Position numbers and translations under genes: made by a program
The notes under the pieces: model-generated
What the model saw: the letters and a program-made list of their open reading frames with translations, nothing else
The model's database searches: none
What the model was told of the DNA's origin: nothing
In this document: positions 39,924 to 48,508 of the stretch, in pieces
How positions within the stretch are numbered: position 1 is the first letter of the stretch
Layout of the letters: the number at the start of each line of letters is the position of its first letter
NCBI GenBank assembly: GCA_002551355.1
Contig: NTHE01000010.1
Span: forward strand, 1 to 64,000
Reading direction: 5' to 3'
Source: Streptomyces sp. man185
GTDB taxonomy: Bacteria; Actinomycetota; Actinomycetes; Streptomycetales; Streptomycetaceae
DNA: 64,000 nucleotides

Positions 39924-40478
39924 TCACTCGCCGCCCATGGCCGCCTTCGCCATCTGTTCGGTGGTGCTGGCCCCGTCGAGCGCCTCGCGCACGATGTCGG
40001 CGTGACCGCTGTGGTGGGCGATCTCGCGGAACACGTGCAGCAGCACGTGCCGTACGGTCCAGACGACCGGCTGCGGCGGTGACCAGGGGTAGCGCGGCAG
40101 CGTGACCTCCCGGTCGAGGTCGGTCTCCTCGCGGACCGCGCGGTCGAACGCCTCCGCCGCGGCACGGAAGGCGTCGAGGTGGGCGGCGAGGGTTTCCTCG
40201 TCGGTCATGCGGTTGCCGTCCGGGTCGAGGTCGGCCCAGCCGACCTCGGGGGCGGCGGTGCCGTCGATCACGGACAGCCAGCTGCGCTGCACCTCCGCGA
40301 GGTGCTTGACGAGGCCGCCGAGCGTCAGCTCGCTGACCGTCGACCGGGCCCGGGCCTGCTCGTCGGTGAGTCCGGCGACGGTGTAGAGGAAGTTGGTGCG
40401 CTGGTCGGCGACCAGCGCCAGCAGGTCGTGGCGTTCGCCGACGCCCGGGTGGCTGCCGGTCGATGCGGTCGGTGTCAT
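39924..40478 (-). CDS. DinB-family (DUF664-like) protein
   Basis: The 184-residue four-helix protein has the metal-binding His positions of the DinB/YfiT group: LVKHLAEVQ near residue 65, and VRHVLLHVFREIAHHSGHADIVREALDG near 138-165. Family members are mycothiol- or bacillithiol-dependent transferases, or stress proteins of unknown activity. Streptomyces uses mycothiol, so a thiol S-transferase role is a fair guess only. The ATG at 40478 is preceded by GGAGG. It is not part of the catabolic operon because the dyad-containing promoter separates them. Confidence 0.8.
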   Translation of the reverse strand: MTPTASTGSHPGVGERHDLLALVADQRTNFLYTVAGLTDEQARARSTVSELTLGGLVKHLAEVQRSWLSVIDGTAAPEVGWADLDPDGNRMTDEETLAAHLDAFRAAAEAFDRAVREETDLDREVTLPRYPWSPPQPVVWTVRHVLLHVFREIAHHSGHADIVREALDGASTTEQMAKAAMGGE

Positions 40479-40888
40479 GGCGGGGCCTCCTGGCGGACCG
40501 GTGCGGTACGGGACTCGGTCCGGCGACTGTAGGCTCCGCCGCCGTACGGACGAGGGCATTCCGGCGATGGTGGGGCGGCGGTCCGCGTCAGCCTTTCGTC
40601 GATGACTGCCCCGGTCCGGGTACCGGTGGAGCGCCTGCCCGCGACCCCGCTGCGGCCCCGGCGGCTGTCCTGGCGCATCGAGCACTGGCACCGGACGGGG
40701 TGGCCCGAGCGCCCCGCCGAGCTGGCCGGCTCCATCACCGAGCTCAACCGGCCGTGCAATCGGTGAGGGGCGCGCGCCGCCGTCGACGCCGCGACCGGGG
40801 GCGACTGCGGGAGGTGTCGGGGCGGTCGATCGACGTTCCCTTCCCGTTCCCGGCGTCGGTGTGACGGAAAGGAACGGGCCGCACGGCG
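40479..40888. other. Mostly non-coding gap with a doubtful short ORF
   Basis: The 410 bases between the DinB gene and the broken PIN gene hold a promoter-like TGTAGGCTCC near 40527 and the 54-codon frame noted separately. I see no RNA gene. A GGAAAGGAA ribosome-site-like sequence at 40865-40873 precedes the PIN remnant. Confidence 0.35.
40602..40766 (+). CDS. Short hypothetical ORF, 54 codons
   Basis: ATG at 40602 opens a frame to TGA 40764-40766. The product is basic with a Trp-rich centre (SWRIEHWHRTGW). I do not recognise it. It lies just before the broken PIN gene on the same strand, where an antitoxin gene would be expected, but it does not look like VapB or Phd and has no clear ribosome site. 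It may be a remnant. Confidence 0.2.
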   Translation: MTAPVRVPVERLPATPLRPRRLSWRIEHWHRTGWPERPAELAGSITELNRPCNR

Positions 40889-41320
40889 TTGATCATCGCC
40901 GCCGACACCTCGGCCCTCTACGCCGCTTTCGACGCCGCCCAGACCGAGCATTCGGCAGCGGCGAAATCCTGGAGCACGAGCGACTGGCGATCTCCCCGCT
41001 CGTCGTCACCGAACTGGATCACCTGATCCAGCGCGACCTGGGGTTCTCGGCGGCCCTGCAAGTGATGGAGGCGCTGAACTCCCGCATCGGCGACGGGCAG
41101 TACCGGCTCGCCGATCTCAAGCTCGCGGACCTGCGCACCGCCCAGGAGGTCCGGCGGACGTACGAAGGGCTGCGACTCGACCTGGCTGACGCGGCCGGAG
41201 TGGTCCTCGCCGACCGTTACCGACCGAATCGCATCTTCACCCTGGACCAGAGCGACTTCCGCTCCATGTCGCCGCTGACCCCCGGGCTGGACTCCTTCCG
41301 CATCCTGCCGGCCGACTGCT
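40889..41320 (+). pseudogene. Frameshifted PIN-domain (VapC-like) gene
   Basis: The N-terminal part of a PIN domain is visible from TTG 40889 in one frame: LIIAADTSALYAAFDAA, with the first catalytic Asp. The remainder lies in another frame from about 40958: EILEHERLAISPLVVTELDH, then a long helix and GVVLADRYRPNRIFTLDQSDF, with the late Asp. One base must be lost or gained near 40945-40960 to join them. The second frame also has no stop at the expected end of the domain and runs on opposite the EamA gene. A sequencing error would explain the shift but not the missing stop. Confidence 0.55.
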
Positions 41321-41323
41321 CAG

Positions 41324-41337
41324 GGCCGGGCCCGGCC
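41324..41337. terminator. GGCCGGGCCCGGCC palindrome
   Basis: A perfect 14-base palindrome lies between the PIN remnant and the end of the minus-strand EamA gene. It is possibly a termination hairpin but has no loop beyond the stem apex and no T-run. Confidence 0.3.
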
Positions 41338-41355
41338 GCGCCCCCTCGCCGCCGC

Positions 41356-42348
41356 TCACCCCTCGCGGCGCGGTCCCGACCGGCTGCGCACCGCGCCGAT
41401 GCTCGCCCCGATGACGAGGGCGATGGCGAGTGCGTCCGTCGTGGAGAGGGCCTGGTCCAGGATGAGGAAGCCCGCACCGGCCGCGATGGCCGGCTCCAGG
41501 CTCATCATCACGGCGAACGTGGGCGCGGGCAGCCGGCGCAGGGCCATCAGCTCCAGGGTGTACGGGAGGACCGAGCTGAGGACCGCCACCGCCGCGCCGA
41601 GCGCCACGGTCGACGGGACGGTGAGCTTCGCCCCGGACTCGATGACGCCCAGCGGCAGCGAGAGGACCGCGGCGACCACCATCGCCAGCGCGAGACCGTC
41701 CGCCTGCGGGAAGCGGCGGCCGGTGCGGGCGCTGAACACGATGTACGCCGCCCACATCGCCCCGGCCGCCAGGGCATACGCCGCGCCGACCGGGTCGAGG
41801 CGGTCGAAGCCGCCGCCGCCCAGCAGGACGACGCCGACGAGGGCGAGGCCCGCCCACACGACGTTGACCAGGCGGCGGGAGGCGAAGACCGACAGGGCGA
41901 GCGGGCCGAGCACCTCCAGGGTGACGGCGATACCGAGCGGGATCCGGTCCAGCGCCAGGTAGAAGAGCGTGTTCATCCCGCCCATCGCGACGCCGAAGGC
42001 GAGCACCGTGCCCCAGTCGGCCCGCGAGTGGCCGCGCAGCTTCGGGCGGCAGATCACCAGCAGGATCAGCGCGGCGGCCGCCAGCCGCAGGGTGACGACG
42101 CCCAGCGCGCCCGCCTTCGGCATCAGGAGCGCCGCGACGGCCGAGCCGAACTGGACGGACAGGCCGCCGGCGACCACCAGCGCGATCGGCGTCAGCGCCG
42201 CCCGGCGCGCGGCCCAAGCCCCTCCGGCGGGCGCGCCGGGGCCCCCATCGACCTGCGTCACCGCTTCGGCGCCTTCGAGTGCCGTCACCGCTTCGGGTAC
42301 GGCGACGGCTACGGCGGCCGGTTCGGCGGCGCTGCGCTGGTCGTTCAC
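41356..42348 (-). CDS. EamA (DMT-superfamily) transporter
   Basis: The 330-residue inner-membrane protein has about ten hydrophobic helices in two EamA repeats (roughly residues 50-190 and 195-325). Features include MGGMNTLFYLALDRIPLGIAVTLEVLGPL at the end of repeat one and YTLELMALRRLPAPTFAVMMSLEPAIAA (positions about 268-295) in repeat two, typical of RhtA-like amino-acid or metabolite exporters. A 45-residue Ala/Glu-rich cytosolic tail precedes the first helix. The GTG at 42348 has GGAAGG ahead. It is divergent from a LysR regulator, and a perfect palindrome lies 28 bases before its start, so LysR-controlled efflux is likely. Confidence 0.9.
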   Translation of the reverse strand: MNDQRSAAEPAAVAVAVPEAVTALEGAEAVTQVDGGPGAPAGGAWAARRAALTPIALVVAGGLSVQFGSAVAALLMPKAGALGVVTLRLAAAALILLVICRPKLRGHSRADWGTVLAFGVAMGGMNTLFYLALDRIPLGIAVTLEVLGPLALSVFASRRLVNVVWAGLALVGVVLLGGGGFDRLDPVGAAYALAAGAMWAAYIVFSARTGRRFPQADGLALAMVVAAVLSLPLGVIESGAKLTVPSTVALGAAVAVLSSVLPYTLELMALRRLPAPTFAVMMSLEPAIAAGAGFLILDQALSTTDALAIALVIGASIGAVRSRSGPRREG

Positions 42349-42375
42349 GGGGGACCTTCCGGAGGCGAACGGGTA

Positions 42376-42393
42376 AGTGCATTGCAATGCACT
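42376..42393. promoter_or_regulatory. 18-bp perfect palindrome between EamA and LysR genes
   Basis: AGTGCATTGCAATGCACT is fully self-complementary. It lies 28 bases before the EamA start codon and about 108 bases before the LysR start. It contains a T-N(n)-A type centre (TTGCAA) as expected for LysR operators, though most LysR boxes are less symmetrical. Confidence 0.65.
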
Positions 42394-42500
42394 GGACGGT
42401 ACAGGATGGGGAACTCTCCCCGCCACGGGCTTCCCTCCACGGTAAGGACGCCCGCGCGTTCCGTGAAATGCCGATCACGCTCTCGTTATGCTTCGCGCGC

Positions 42501-43427
42501 ATGAACGAGGAACCCTCCACCGGCCGCCCCGTGGAACTCCGGCATCTGCGGGCTTTCCTCGCGGTCGCCGACGAGCTCAACATCACGCGCGCCGCCGCCC
42601 GCCTCCGGCTGACCCAGCCCGCCGTGTCCCGCACCCTCGCGGCGCTGGAGCGGCACCTGGGGGTCCGACTCGTCGACCGTTCCACCCACCACCTCGCCCT
42701 CACCCCCGACGGCGTCGCCTTCCGGGACAAGGCCGCCACCGCGGTCGCCGCCTTCGACGAGGCGCTCGACCCCGGGCGGCTGCGCACCTGGCCGCTGCGG
42801 CTCGGACACGCCTGGTCCGCGTTCGGGCCGTACACCACCCCGCTGCTGCGGACCTGGCAGGAGCGGTTCCCGGGCACCCCGCTGGAGCTGCTCCGGATCG
42901 ACGACCGCACCGCCGGGCTGACCCGGGGCGAGGTCGACGCGGCGCTGCTGCGCGGGCCGGTGGACGCGCCAGGGCTCGTCGCCGAGGTGCTGTTCACCGA
43001 GGTGCGGGTGGCGGCGGTGACCGCGGACGGGCCGCTCGCGGCGCGCACCTCCCTCGGACTCGCCGACCTCGCGGACGGCCCCGTCGTCCTGAACACCGTC
43101 TCCGGCACCACCACCGTGGACCTGTGGCCGCCGCACGCCCGCCCGGCCGCCACCCTCACCGTCGGCAACACCGACGACTGGCTCACCGCCATCGCCGCCG
43201 GCCGGGGCAACGGGGTGTCCACCGCCTCGACCGCGGACCTGCACCCGCACGCGGGGGTCGCCTACGTCCCGCTCGACGACGCCCCGGGCGTCCCGGTCCT
43301 CCTCGCCCGACGCGACGCCCCCGGCCACCCGGCACTCCCCCGACTCGCCGCACTGGCACGCGAGATCATCGCCCGGGGCCCGGCTCACCGATCCCCGGGC
43401 CGGGCTCCGGGAGAGCCTCCGCGATGA
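42501..43427 (+). CDS. LysR-family transcriptional regulator
   Basis: This is a 308-residue regulator. The winged helix-turn-helix spans about residues 12-70 (LRHLRAFLAVADELNITRAAARL, then TQPAVSRTLAALERHLGVRLVDR). A periplasmic-binding-protein-like effector domain follows from about 95. It presumably controls the divergent EamA exporter through the palindrome at 42376-42393. A TATGCT hexamer ends 8 bases before the ATG at 42501 and there is no ribosome site, so translation is probably leaderless. The last 62 bases overlap the 3' end of the convergent FAD/Fe-S oxidoreductase gene. Confidence 0.9.
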   Translation: MNEEPSTGRPVELRHLRAFLAVADELNITRAAARLRLTQPAVSRTLAALERHLGVRLVDRSTHHLALTPDGVAFRDKAATAVAAFDEALDPGRLRTWPLRLGHAWSAFGPYTTPLLRTWQERFPGTPLELLRIDDRTAGLTRGEVDAALLRGPVDAPGLVAEVLFTEVRVAAVTADGPLAARTSLGLADLADGPVVLNTVSGTTTVDLWPPHARPAATLTVGNTDDWLTAIAAGRGNGVSTASTADLHPHAGVAYVPLDDAPGVPVLLARRDAPGHPALPRLAALAREIIARGPAHRSPGRAPGEPPR

Positions 43428-46302
43428 CCTCGGCGAGGTGCCGGGCCCGCCGCCCGGCCAGCTGGTCGAGCTGCGTACGGCAGGAGAAGCCGTCCGCGAG
43501 GAGTTCGGTCCCGGGTTCCATCTCCCTCACGGCAGGCAGCAGCCGCTCCTCCGCGCAGGCGACCGACACCCCCCAGTGCCCCTTCTCGAAGCCGAAGTTC
43601 CCGGCGAGCCCGCAGCAGCCGCCGCTGAGTTCGCCGGTCAGGCCCAGCCGTTCGCGCAGCCCGCGTTCCGCCGCGTCGCCGAGGACCGCGTGCTGGTGGC
43701 AGTGCGTCTGGCCGGCGGCCGGGCGGTCCAGGCGGGGCGGTGTCCAGTCGGGGGCGCACTCCTTTAGGTACTGGGCGAACGTCCGCACGGAAGCAGCCAG
43801 TTCGGCGGCGCGCGGGTCGTCGGGGAGGAGTTCGGGCAGGTCGGTGCGGAGGGTCGCGGCGCAGCTCGGCTCCAGGACGACGAGCGGTTCGCCGGGGAAG
43901 AGATCGAGCCGGTCCAGGGTGCGGCGCATCACCCGGCGAGCCGCGCCGAGCTGGCCCGTCGATACGTACGTGAGGCCGCAGCACAGGCCGGGGACGGGCG
44001 GCAGCACCGTACGCCCCGTCGCCTCCTCCAGCACCCGGACCGCCGCCCGGCCCACCTGCGGGGACAGGTGCTCGGTGAAGGTGTCCGCCCAGAGGCGCAC
44101 CACCCGGTTCGTGGAGAGGACGCGTGTGCCCCTGCCCTGGCGTGCGCGCAGCCACCGGCTGTACGTCTGTGTCGCCAGCACCGGAAGCGTGCGCTCGGGC
44201 GCGATCCCTGCCAGCCGTTTCGCGAGCGCGGCGAGGGGACGCAGCCGGGCCAGGGCGTTGAGGGGCCGGGCGAAGGGGGCGGCGAGGCGCAGCCAGCGCG
44301 GGAGGCGGCCCATCGCGTAGTGGGCTGCGGGCCGGAGCCGGTGCTTGTAGTGGTGGTGCAGGAACTCCGCCTTGTAGGTAGCCATGTCGACGCCCACCGG
44401 GCAGTCGCTGCGGCAGCCCTTGCAGGAGAGGCACAGGTCGAGCGCGTCCCGGACCTCCGTACTGCGCCAGCCGTCCGTGACGACCTCGCCCGCCAGCATC
44501 TCGTGGAGCAGCCGGGCCCGCCCCCGGGTGGAGTGGGCCTCCTCTCCGGTCGCCCGGAAGGACGGGCACATCACGCCCGCGCCGCTCGCCTCCGTCGTAC
44601 GGCACTTGGCGACGCCGACGCAGCGGCGGACCGCGCCCGCGAAGTCCCCGCCGTCCTGCGGATAGCCGAACTCGACGTCCACCGGGCGCTTCGGGAGGAC
44701 GGAGAAGCGCAGGTTCGTGTCCAGGCGGTCCGGGCGGACCAGCATCCCCGGGTTCAGGCCGCCGTCCGGGTCCCACAGGTCCTTGAACCGGCGGAAGAGG
44801 GCGACGAGTTCGTCCCCGTACATCCGGGGCAGCAGCTCCGCGCGCGCCTGGCCGTCGCCGTGCTCGCCGCTGAGGGAGCCGCCGTGCGCGACGACGAGGT
44901 CGGCCGTCTCCTCGGAGAACCGGCGGAAGCGGGCCACCCCTTCCGCGCTGATCAGGTCGAAGTCGATGCGGACGTGGATGCAGCCGTCGCCGAAGTGGCC
45001 GTACGGGGTGCCGCGCAGGCCGTGTTCGGCGAGGAGGGCGCGGAAGTCGCGGAGGTACGCGCCGAGCCGGGCGGGCGGGACCGCGCAGTCCTCCCACCCG
45101 GGCCAGGCCTCACTGCCGTCGGGCATCCGGGTGGCGGTCCCGGCGGCGTCCTCGCGGATCCGCCACAGGGCCCGCTGCCCGGCCGGGTCGGTGACGACGG
45201 CCCCGTCCACCGCGTCGGCCGCCCGCAGGACGCGTTCGGCGTGCGCTCGGGCCTCGGCCGGGGTGGCGCCGCCCGTCTCGACGAACAGCCAGGCGGCCCC
45301 GCGCGGCAGCAGCCCGGCCGGTTCGCGTACGAGGTCGGCGGCCATGCCCTCGACGGTGAGCGGGCCGTACGGCAGGAGGCCCGGGGCGGCCTCGGCGGCG
45401 GCGGACTCGTCGGCGTACCCGAGGACGGCCAGGGCGCGGGCGGGCGGGGCCTCGACCAGGCGCACGGTGGCCTCGGTGACGACGCCGAGGGTGCCCTCGC
45501 TGCCGCAGAACGCCCGGACCGGGTCGGGGCCGCCGGGGTGTTCGGGGAGCAGGGCGTCGAGCGCGTACCCCGAGATGCGACGCGGGAGGTCGGGGTAGCC
45601 GGTGCGGAGAAGGGCGAGGTGGTCGGCGATCAGTTCGGTTACGCCGTGGGGGCCGTGGAGGCCGTGTGACGCCCCCGCCCCCCGTGCGCCGACGCCCGCA
45701 GGACCCTCGCCGCTCCGCTGTTCCAGACGCAGCGCCTCGCCCCCGTACCGGACGACCGACAGCCCCCGCACGTTGTCCGCCGTGGTGCCCCAGGCCACCG
45801 AGTGCGCGCCGCAGGAGTTGTTGCCGATCATCCCGCCGAGGGTGCAGCGGCTGTGGGTGGACGGGTCGGGGCCGAAGGTCAGGCCATGGGGTGCGGCGGC
45901 GGCCCGCAGGCCGTCCAGGATCACGCCGGGCTGGACGACGGCGGTGCGGGCGGCGGGGTCCAGGTCGAGGATCGCGCGCAGATGGCGGGTGAGGTCGAGG
46001 ACGAGGCCGGTGCCGGTGGCCTGTCCGGCGATGGACGTGCCGCCGCCGCGCGGGACGACCGGCACCCCGTGCTCCTGGCAGACCGCCAGCGCGGCGGCGA
46101 TGTCGTCGGCGTCGCGCGGGGCGAGGACGCCGAGGGGGACGCGGCGGTAGTTGGAGGCGTCCATCGTCGTCAACGCCCGGGCGGAGGACCCGAAGTCGCT
46201 CGCGCCGCGTACGGCGGAGCGGAGCGCCGCGACGAAAGCCGGGGAAGGCGGGGCGGCGGCCTCGGCGGACGGTCCGGTATGCGGTCGATGCTGTTCGGCC
46301 AT
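43366..46302 (-). CDS. FAD-linked oxidase fused to Fe-S/CCG oxidoreductase (D-lactate/2-hydroxyacid dehydrogenase type)
   Basis: The 978-residue two-part enzyme resembles YdiJ/Dld-II proteins. The N-terminal half is a PP-loop FAD domain (GVPVVPRGGGTSIAGQATG, about 80-98, then TLGGMIGNNSCGAHS) with a C-terminal FAD-oxidase cap (GEHGDGQARAELLPRMYG). The C-terminal half carries a 4Fe-4S motif CLSCKGCRSDCP and two CCG-type segments (GLCCGL, GGCCGLAGNFGFEKGH) as in LldE/GlpC. It should oxidise a 2-hydroxy acid and pass electrons to the chain. The start is uncertain: at ATG 46302 the GAAGGA sequence abuts the codon, and an in-frame GTG about 13 codons upstream is possible. Confidence 0.88.
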   Translation of the reverse strand: MAEQHRPHTGPSAEAAAPPSPAFVAALRSAVRGASDFGSSARALTTMDASNYRRVPLGVLAPRDADDIAAALAVCQEHGVPVVPRGGGTSIAGQATGTGLVLDLTRHLRAILDLDPAARTAVVQPGVILDGLRAAAAPHGLTFGPDPSTHSRCTLGGMIGNNSCGAHSVAWGTTADNVRGLSVVRYGGEALRLEQRSGEGPAGVGARGAGASHGLHGPHGVTELIADHLALLRTGYPDLPRRISGYALDALLPEHPGGPDPVRAFCGSEGTLGVVTEATVRLVEAPPARALAVLGYADESAAAEAAPGLLPYGPLTVEGMAADLVREPAGLLPRGAAWLFVETGGATPAEARAHAERVLRAADAVDGAVVTDPAGQRALWRIREDAAGTATRMPDGSEAWPGWEDCAVPPARLGAYLRDFRALLAEHGLRGTPYGHFGDGCIHVRIDFDLISAEGVARFRRFSEETADLVVAHGGSLSGEHGDGQARAELLPRMYGDELVALFRRFKDLWDPDGGLNPGMLVRPDRLDTNLRFSVLPKRPVDVEFGYPQDGGDFAGAVRRCVGVAKCRTTEASGAGVMCPSFRATGEEAHSTRGRARLLHEMLAGEVVTDGWRSTEVRDALDLCLSCKGCRSDCPVGVDMATYKAEFLHHHYKHRLRPAAHYAMGRLPRWLRLAAPFARPLNALARLRPLAALAKRLAGIAPERTLPVLATQTYSRWLRARQGRGTRVLSTNRVVRLWADTFTEHLSPQVGRAAVRVLEEATGRTVLPPVPGLCCGLTYVSTGQLGAARRVMRRTLDRLDLFPGEPLVVLEPSCAATLRTDLPELLPDDPRAAELAASVRTFAQYLKECAPDWTPPRLDRPAAGQTHCHQHAVLGDAAERGLRERLGLTGELSGGCCGLAGNFGFEKGHWGVSVACAEERLLPAVREMEPGTELLADGFSCRTQLDQLAGRRARHLAEVIAEALPEPGPGIGEPGPGR

Positions 46303-46544
46303 TCCTTCAGCATGCCGCCGGTCCAGATGAACTCTTGGGATGCGCACGGATGAACCTGGACAACCAGCACAAAAAAGCCCACAAGATCTTCCCAAACAGA
46401 CCGTCAAGTCTCCTATAGTGACCAAGACTTGCGCAGGAAGTATCAGTTCCAGTTGTGCAGGATCGCCCGCACCCGTGATGAAGTGTCCTGAATTCGCCCC
46501 GCCAGCTCCGCCCATACCGCACCGTCCGTCACCGAGGACTCCGA
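46303..46544. promoter_or_regulatory. A+T-richer divergent promoter region
   Basis: These 242 bases separate the oxidoreductase gene and the conservon. They are A+T-richer than the surroundings around 46350-46450. TATAGT at 46414-46419 is the best -10 candidate for the plus-strand conservon, but no good -35 is present. The leader would be about 120 bases long. Confidence 0.45.
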
Positions 46545-48092
46545 TTGCGCCCCTCACACCGGCCCACCGCACTCGCCCTGCTGATATCGGCAGCCGCAAC
46601 CGGCACGCTGACCCTGTGGGCCGTCGCCGCGGCCCCTGACACGGTACGGACCCCGCTGGCCTGGGGCGCGGGCGCAGCCGCCGTGCTGCTGAGCGTCTGC
46701 GTGGCCGTCACCGTCCACACCCTGGGGACCGCGCGGACGCTGCGCGCCCTGCGGGCCGCCGACGCCCAGCGGTTCACCTCCGAGACCTCCCGCCTGGTCT
46801 CCGCCTCCGCCGTCGAGGCCCAGCGCTTCACCGCGGAGACGGCCAGGATCAAGGGCGCCGCCTCCGCCGAGACCGCCCGGGTCGCCGCCGAGGCCCGCGC
46901 CGAGAACGAGCGGATCACCGCGGCGGCCGCCGCCGAGCAGGCCCGCCTCGGCGTGACCGTGGACCGGCTGACGGCCCGCGCCACCCGCGCCGAGACCGAG
47001 CGGTCCGCGGCCGTCGCCGCCTGCGCCAACGCGGCGGGGCGGATGCAGGCCCTGTCCACCAGCATGCTGGCCGACCTCCGCGAGATGGAGCACCGGCACT
47101 CCGACGAGTCCGTGCTCGGGGACCTGCTCCACCTGGACCACCGCACCGCCCAGGCGGGCCGCCTCGCCGACTCCATCGCCGTGCTGACCGGGGCCCGCTC
47201 CGGCCGGCGCTGGGCGAAGCCGATCGTCATGGAGTCGATCCTGCGCGGCGCGATGGGCCGGATCGGCAGCTACCAGCGGGTCCGCCTGCACTCCACCAGC
47301 GATGTCGCCATCGCCGGTCACGCGGCCGAGGGCGTCATGCACGCGCTCGCCGAACTCCTCGACAACGCGGCCAACTTCTCGCCGCCCACCGCCGAGGTGC
47401 ATGTGTACGTGGAGGAGGTCCCGGCGGGCATCGTCATCACCGTCGAGGACAGCGGGCTCGTCATGAGCGAGGTGCAGCTGCGCCGGGCGGAGCGGGCGGT
47501 CTCCGCCGACCACCAGGACCTCACCAACCTCTCCGGCACCCGACTCGGGCTCGCGGTCGTCGGCCGGCTGGCCCGTAAGCACGGCCTGACCGTCTCCTTC
47601 CGGCCGTCCGCCCGCGGCGGCACCGGCGCGCTGATGATGCTCCCCCAGGACCTCATCTCCCGTGCGACGGCCCCGGCCCCGGTGGTTCCGGCGACCGCGC
47701 CCACGGCCCCCGCCGAGCCGGAGCCCTCGCACGCCTCGGCCGCCGGAACGGACCCCGCCGACGCCGCCCCCGCGGCCCGGGCCCCCCGGGCCCGCACCGA
47801 GGACGACGCCGCCACGCCCCTGACCCCGGCGGCGGAGTCCCCGGGCTCCTCGGTGGACGCGGAATCCGAGTCCACCGGCGCCGTGCCCGAGTTCGGCGAG
47901 AGCGGCCTGCCCAAGCGCCGCCGCGGCCGCACGCTGGCCGCCGCCGAAGCCCGTACCGGCAACGCCGCCCCCGGCGAAGCCGACACCCCCCGGGCCCGTA
48001 CCACCGACCCGAAGGTCCAGGCAGCGCGCTTCAGCACCTTCAGCAAGGCGGTACGAGCCAACTCCCCGCACCCGGAAGGCAACACCCGATGA
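46545..48092 (+). CDS. cvnA: Conservon sensor protein CvnA (histidine-kinase-like)
   Basis: The 515-residue membrane protein heads a conservon. Two helices cover about residues 9-31 and 38-60. A long charged coiled coil (about 63-170, with repeated AE/TAR patterns) follows. A HATPase domain lies at about 190-365 (ELLDNAANFSP N-box, VEDSGLVMSE, GTRLGLAVVGRLARKHG). No conserved phospho-His box is seen, as is usual for CvnA. The C-terminal 130 residues are a Pro/Ala/Glu-rich tail. CvnA is thought to sense a signal and recruit CvnB-D. The start is TTG 46545 with CGAGGA 6 bases ahead; no in-frame ATG or GTG is better placed. Confidence 0.88.
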   Translation: MRPSHRPTALALLISAAATGTLTLWAVAAAPDTVRTPLAWGAGAAAVLLSVCVAVTVHTLGTARTLRALRAADAQRFTSETSRLVSASAVEAQRFTAETARIKGAASAETARVAAEARAENERITAAAAAEQARLGVTVDRLTARATRAETERSAAVAACANAAGRMQALSTSMLADLREMEHRHSDESVLGDLLHLDHRTAQAGRLADSIAVLTGARSGRRWAKPIVMESILRGAMGRIGSYQRVRLHSTSDVAIAGHAAEGVMHALAELLDNAANFSPPTAEVHVYVEEVPAGIVITVEDSGLVMSEVQLRRAERAVSADHQDLTNLSGTRLGLAVVGRLARKHGLTVSFRPSARGGTGALMMLPQDLISRATAPAPVVPATAPTAPAEPEPSHASAAGTDPADAAPAARAPRARTEDDAATPLTPAAESPGSSVDAESESTGAVPEFGESGLPKRRRGRTLAAAEARTGNAAPGEADTPRARTTDPKVQAARFSTFSKAVRANSPHPEGNTR

Positions 48093-48508
48093 CCGCGACC
48101 ACCGACGAGAAGCTCAACTGGCTGCTGGAGGGGCTGCTGGAGCGCACCCCCGGTACCCGCCACGCCCTCGTCCTGTCCCGTGACGGCCTCAAGCTGTGCC
48201 GCACCCCCGAGCTCTCCGTCGACCAGGCCGACCAACTGGCCGCGATCTCCGCCGGGATCCAGAGCCTCTCGCACGGCGCGTCCATCGAGTTCGGCGACGG
48301 CACCGGCGGCGTGAGGTCCGCGATGGCCGAGTTCTACGGCGGCGTGCTGTTCATCGTCGAGGCGGGAGCCGGGGCCCACCTGGCCGTCGTCGCCGACGAG
48401 GACTCCGACGTGGGCCTCGTCGGCCACAACATGAGCGAGCTCGTCGAGCAGCTCGGCGAACATCTCGTCGCACCGCCGCGCACCCCCGCCGAGGTCCCGG
48501 CCGGATGA
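48089..48508 (+). CDS. cvnB: Conservon roadblock/LC7 protein CvnB
   Basis: The 139-residue roadblock/LC7-domain protein shows LNWLLEGLLERTPGTRHALVLSRDGL (about 9-34), a central amphipathic helix (QADQLAAISAGIQSL) and the GGVLFIVEAGAGAHLAVVAD strand pair. In MglB-like systems such proteins act as GTPase regulators; here the partner is CvnD. It is coupled by ATGA overlaps to both cvnA and cvnC, so the stoichiometry is probably fixed by co-translation. Confidence 0.92.
   Translation: MTATTDEKLNWLLEGLLERTPGTRHALVLSRDGLKLCRTPELSVDQADQLAAISAGIQSLSHGASIEFGDGTGGVRSAMAEFYGGVLFIVEAGAGAHLAVVADEDSDVGLVGHNMSELVEQLGEHLVAPPRTPAEVPAG

Noticed and set aside
44068..45669. 533-codon plus-strand frame opposite the FAD/Fe-S oxidoreductase
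   Set aside because: Ala/Gly/Arg/Val-rich, no recognisable motif, entirely antisense to a conserved enzyme.
46414..46419. Firm conservon promoter at TATAGT
   Set aside because: Good -10 hexamer but no matching -35 on either strand; kept only as a candidate within the intergenic entry.
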